64,000 nucleotides of DNA, from the NCBI RefSeq assembly GCF_029784155.1, contig NC_073691.1:26510146-26574145 (forward strand). Reading direction: 5' to 3'. Positions within the stretch are counted from its first letter, which is position 1; every line of letters begins with the position of its first letter. Positions 60,505 to 64,000 of the stretch are shown in pieces. A program made the position numbers and the translations under genes. Source of the DNA: Uranotaenia lowii (Eukaryota; Arthropoda; Insecta; Diptera; Culicidae). A model generated the notes under the pieces. That model was not told the origin of the DNA, did not search any database, and saw nothing but the letters and a program-made list of their open reading frames with translations.

Positions 60505-60930
60505 TTGAGTAGAAAACGTGCACTGAAAATCGAATCGGTTCACTCTATTTGTCACCAAAAGCAGCAGAAAAAATTGATTGAAACTGACACAATTCAAAAC
60601 CAATTTTTTGATGACTACGCAATCATCCAACTACGCCAACAAACAGCATTAATAGAACCCGAAGCAGTTATGCATCATCTGTTCGATATAGACAAAGTGA
60701 AAATTATCGACAGAGGTGACAATCAAGACAAACTTAATATGCTAAAAAGTTGTCACATAAAAACTACAAATTCTACTATTAATATTCAAAAGGACACAGA
60801 CAACAAACACATTTCATACAACAACATATTTAAGTGTCTCGAAGAAATACGGAATAAGAAACCAAAACAAAAAAAACACAAACCAACAATCAGACTCTAT
60901 AAGATCACCACAAACGCCATCATTCATTAA
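60505..60930 (+). pseudogene. Possible Penelope-like element remnant, C-terminal GIY-YIG-type region
   Basis: A 141-codon open frame with higher complexity than its surroundings contains LRQQTALIEPEAVMHHLFDI, DKVKIIDRGDNQDKLNMLKS and INIQKDTDNKHISYNNIF. The order (a TALxEH-like His region, F-D-x-D-x-VKIID, K-L-x-M-L-x-S-x-H-I, then an N-rich TDTDN...YNN end) resembles the C-terminal endonuclease region of Penelope-like retroelements. The GIY-YIG start and the reverse transcriptase are absent, so it is a fragment. A basic tail follows and the frame ends at 60930. The family call is from motif memory and may be wrong. Confidence 0.5.
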
Positions 60931-61185
60931 AAAAAACAACATAGAATAGAATACACAGTGCAAGTATTTTTTTCATAAAAAGTGCTACAAAAAACCAACA
61001 ATACTTAGCCCGGAAACAGAATTTTTAACCGTAAGTCAAACATAAAGTTATAACATACACAAAAAATCCAGCACATTCTAAAATAGTTCGAAACAGAAAC
61101 CGACAGCAGTTAACGATACGCCGTATCAAACCGGACAAAACAACACAACTTTTTCGGCAAGAATCACTTTGATTCTGTAGACGTA

Positions 61186-64000
61186 CCGTTAACTGGGGGA
61201 ACTTTGATCACTTTTTTTTTATTAATTTTTGAACATTTTGGAAGGGGTTGCTCTTTCGTAATACCTAAAAGCTTTAAAATAATTACTGAAATGAGGAGAT
61301 TAAACATGATCATTCATTGCAGTAAATTCAAACGACAATGGTGGTTATAATTTAATGTTTGTTACAAAACCAGATTTCGAGTTTCGGGGTCACTTTGATC
61401 ACTATGGTATCACTATACGTATCTCAACATCTTCAAATTTCGTATTTTGATGAAATTTAGCTCAGAATGCTTAAAACCTTGATAACAGACATTTTTTTGG
61501 ACTCAATTGAATTTTTCAAAGTTTTCTTTCAAAAACAAATATACTCAAAAGAAGGACAATGTTGTTGCATACATTGAGGGGCAAAATTATAAACATCTCT
61601 CAATATTTTTTGGCCTCAAAAACAAATGAAATTTCAGCTTCATGCAATACCCTTAGTTCTCGCACTGCTCGCATGTTCTTTTTTTCTTTAAACTTAACCA
61701 TTTGATAGGGTTTTTAGTAATTTTTTCAAAACGGGCTTTTTCATGGGAAATAGCTTAGCTTAGCTTAGCTTGATTGACTACTCACATCCACCTTAAGCCA
61801 TTGTACCCGAAATGCCGTTAAAAACTCTGAATTATACTTTTAAAATGATATAAAGGTCTTGTTTATCATAGTTTATTCCATCATAATAGTACTAAAGCAT
61901 TTCGAATCCCATAACCGCAGGTGTGGCTCAGTAGAATGAATTCTACATCACCAATGGTTGCTACTCCGTGATTGACCGAGGCCATCAATTTTGCCCAGAG
62001 GTCAAAAGAATGGTGTCTGGGATTGACAGCACATTCACAATGAACAAAACTGATGCTCTCTCTTTATACATCAATAACGGCGCCGGCCACGTCCTAGTAG
62101 TCAATAGATAGAGAGGAAAATAAGAGAAAGGGATGATAGACTGTAAATTTATGCTTTAGGACCGAGGTCACCTCTGCATCCTAGCAAAACAATTTTTGTG
62201 AGGATGGGGGAAAAGGGATATGATCAGGAGACACTTTTGACAAGTGTATAGATCTTAGTAAACCTATTCTCCGGTGCTTTCATTATTTCTAACAAAACGT
62301 TTTTTAACTCTACAAAACGAAAAATCAAGAGTATACATGTACATCAGTTAAAAGAAAAATCATTAAACTTATTGTGAATAACATATATTGGCCCACTAGC
62401 GTAACAATCTCTCTATAAAAACAGAGTGATAACATATAAATAAAAAATATTTAACGAGTTTTCCTTTGGCTTGTATTTGTAAGCTATAATAAACCCAACC
62501 TTTTTCTAAGAGACCGTCTATTGATATCAACAAATTTAACTAGATAATTTCAGAAAGTTGTAAATGATGTATAGTCAACTAATATGTAAATTTTTTAACT
62601 CCTATTTCATTAAAAATAATAACAGAATCTTTGTTATATGTTGAATCTAAAATAAACAATATAATTCATCATTGATCAATTTCAAAATATTATTGTAACG
62701 TATTAAAAAAAAAACTAACTGTGCACATGTATTATGTAACACTTTTCAAAATTTTTAAAATTGTTCTTTAAATGTTAATCAGTGTTTAGAAAAATCAGCC
62801 TACCAAATCCAAGTTCGTATCTGAAAAGCTCGAATACCTAGGCAATTCCAGAGACAACAAAAAAGAATAAATAACTGCTTCCTCCTCGACATACTAACTA
62901 CAGTCTTTAGTCCATATGTCGCCGCTATAAATGTTTTTATGAAGTTCCTGCTCTATTTCTTTCTTTGGGTTGCTCAAACAAAAAACTTTCCTTGAAATTG
63001 TACACAAACTTCTATCAATTTGGCAATGAATTCTAAAACTAATGCACTCTGTTATTAAAAAAGTCAGATATTCATTGTTTCTCATAGTTAAAAAATTGCT
63101 TGATTTGCTTGAAAAAACTCACCCTGACCAAGAAACTAAACTGACATTTTAAATTATCATGCAAAGTTTATCTGTGACATAGAAATCTCTTATTTTAAAC
63201 TAAATTCAATCAAAAGAACAGGCTTTTAAAAGAGCTGTAAAATGTTTTGAACAATTTCATGAGATGAATGTAAAACTAGATTCAAAAGCCATTGTAAAAG
63301 GCCATTTTATGTCATTTGTGTTAATAAAGTCTTATCCTATTTCTATGTGGGTTATCTTAATTTTCCTCCACAAGTAGAAAACTTAACCATTTAAATTGAG
63401 GGCAAAAATTGACAATTTTGAGGATTTAAGTTTAAGGCTAAACCCCTCTTTAAATGAACATACAATAACAACAACCATTTAAAAACAATTTGATTTTATG
63501 TAGTCGGTTTACGAATAACAATAAAAAAAAGTACTTAGCTTTGTTCCGTATTTCGATGTCTTTTCAATCCTTTAGGCCATCATTAGGAAGGACAAGTTTG
63601 GTCCTATTGTTTAGCTGCTACAATTTTCGGCCTACTCCGGAAAACAGGGTTCAGGTTCCGAGAACACTCTGGCCTTATTTGGCGTTCCATCCGAATACAG
63701 TTTCGAGTATTTTCTAAATTTTCTCTTCCTTGAATTTTGTTGCGAACAAAAAACACACCCGACACTAACCAAAACGGGCTTTTTCATGGGAAATAACACT
63801 TACACTAAACCTGAACCAACAAAAAAGTTAAACTTTCACACTAAACAACCCATTTGCTCCTAAGTGCCTAAATTTAATCAGGAGAGATGTTTGTTTGTGA
63901 GCCTTCAAAAAACCAGATATTTTAAAATTTTGAAATAACATTTCATGTAATATATAAAAATCTTATAATAAAAACCAAATTAAGCTTATTAGTAACTCAA
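61186..64000. mobile_element. Divergent copy of the 19872 family, interrupted by a retroposon and cut by the window edge
   Basis: After TA at 61184, CCGTTAACTGGGGGAACTTT and GATCAC match the family terminus; GGGGTCACTTTGATCAC recurs at 61387. The segment around 61700 (TTTGATAGGGTTTTTAG, ACGGGCTT) matches 20378-20415. The match resumes at 63794 (AAAAAAGTTAAACTTTCACA, CAGGAGAG, GCCTT) as in 20508-20600. The interruption is the retroposon at 61753-63769. Confidence 0.65.
61753..63769 (-). mobile_element. Non-coding retroposon, 2.0 kb, with 26-bp target-site duplication
   Basis: The insertion is bounded by a 26-base direct repeat containing AAAACGGGCTTTTTCATGGG (61727-61752 and 63770-63795). The left boundary carries a pentamer run, GCTTAGCTTAGCTTG; read on the minus strand this is a (AAGCT)n-type 3' tail, so the element is on the minus strand with its 5' end near 63769. 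A moderately GC-rich block lies at 61910-62290 and another at 63480-63720. No endonuclease or reverse transcriptase can be read, so it is a non-autonomous or internally decayed LINE-type copy. The family is not identified. Confidence 0.62.

Overview
The window is insect nuclear DNA, very AT-rich and gene-poor. It carries a secreted Rebers-Riddiford cuticular protein gene, tRNA-derived SINEs with target-site duplications, a LINE fragment and many non-autonomous DNA transposons. A dipteran, possibly mosquito-like, source with a repeat-swollen genome is my inference; no species marker is present. Nothing looks bacterial.

The one gene I can build with confidence is a two-exon cuticular protein gene on the minus strand. 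It has a TATA-type promoter near 43918-43923, a short first coding exon (43553-43576), a 9.64 kb intron (33913-43552) and one large coding exon (31417-33912). The spliced protein is 839 residues with a signal peptide, one chitin-binding RR domain and a long Pro/Gln/Tyr-rich tail. Weaker gene signals are a possible plus-strand first coding exon at 52445-52481, spliced but possibly non-coding exons on the minus strand at 2400-3640, and an exon-like stretch at 14560-14761.

Layout: 1-9.4 kb is mostly AT-rich intergenic DNA with the possible minus-strand unit, a hAT-type fragment and a tiny retroposed tail. 9.4-12.8 kb holds a 5'-truncated RTE-like LINE with a 780-codon open frame, lying inside an older repeat. 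15.2-20.8 kb holds three TA-flanked inverted-repeat elements, a 130-bp tandem array and a complete SINE. 23.9-29 kb is dominated by one hAT-type MITE family (one copy has a perfect 8-bp duplication and sits inside an older relative) and a TTAA-flanked MITE. 31.4-43.9 kb is the cuticular gene, with several elements in its intron. 44.97-46.93 kb is a nearly perfect (AAACT)n array of 1,960 bp, followed by a degenerate minisatellite and a long near-perfect palindrome. 49-57.4 kb holds further MITEs, SINE copies and a TTAA-flanked element. 57.8-59.2 kb is a less AT-rich island, and 60.5-64 kb has a possible Penelope-like remnant and a nested 2.0 kb retroposon with a 26-bp target duplication.

The most unusual pattern is that several unrelated inverted-repeat elements (15.2, 17.8, 19.9, 40.4 and 49.2 kb) share one design. 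They are flanked by TA, most end in GGG(G/T)A, and in each a private 8-15 base phrase next to the terminus recurs inside the element and again, inverted, at the far end. All coordinates and alignments were made by eye.
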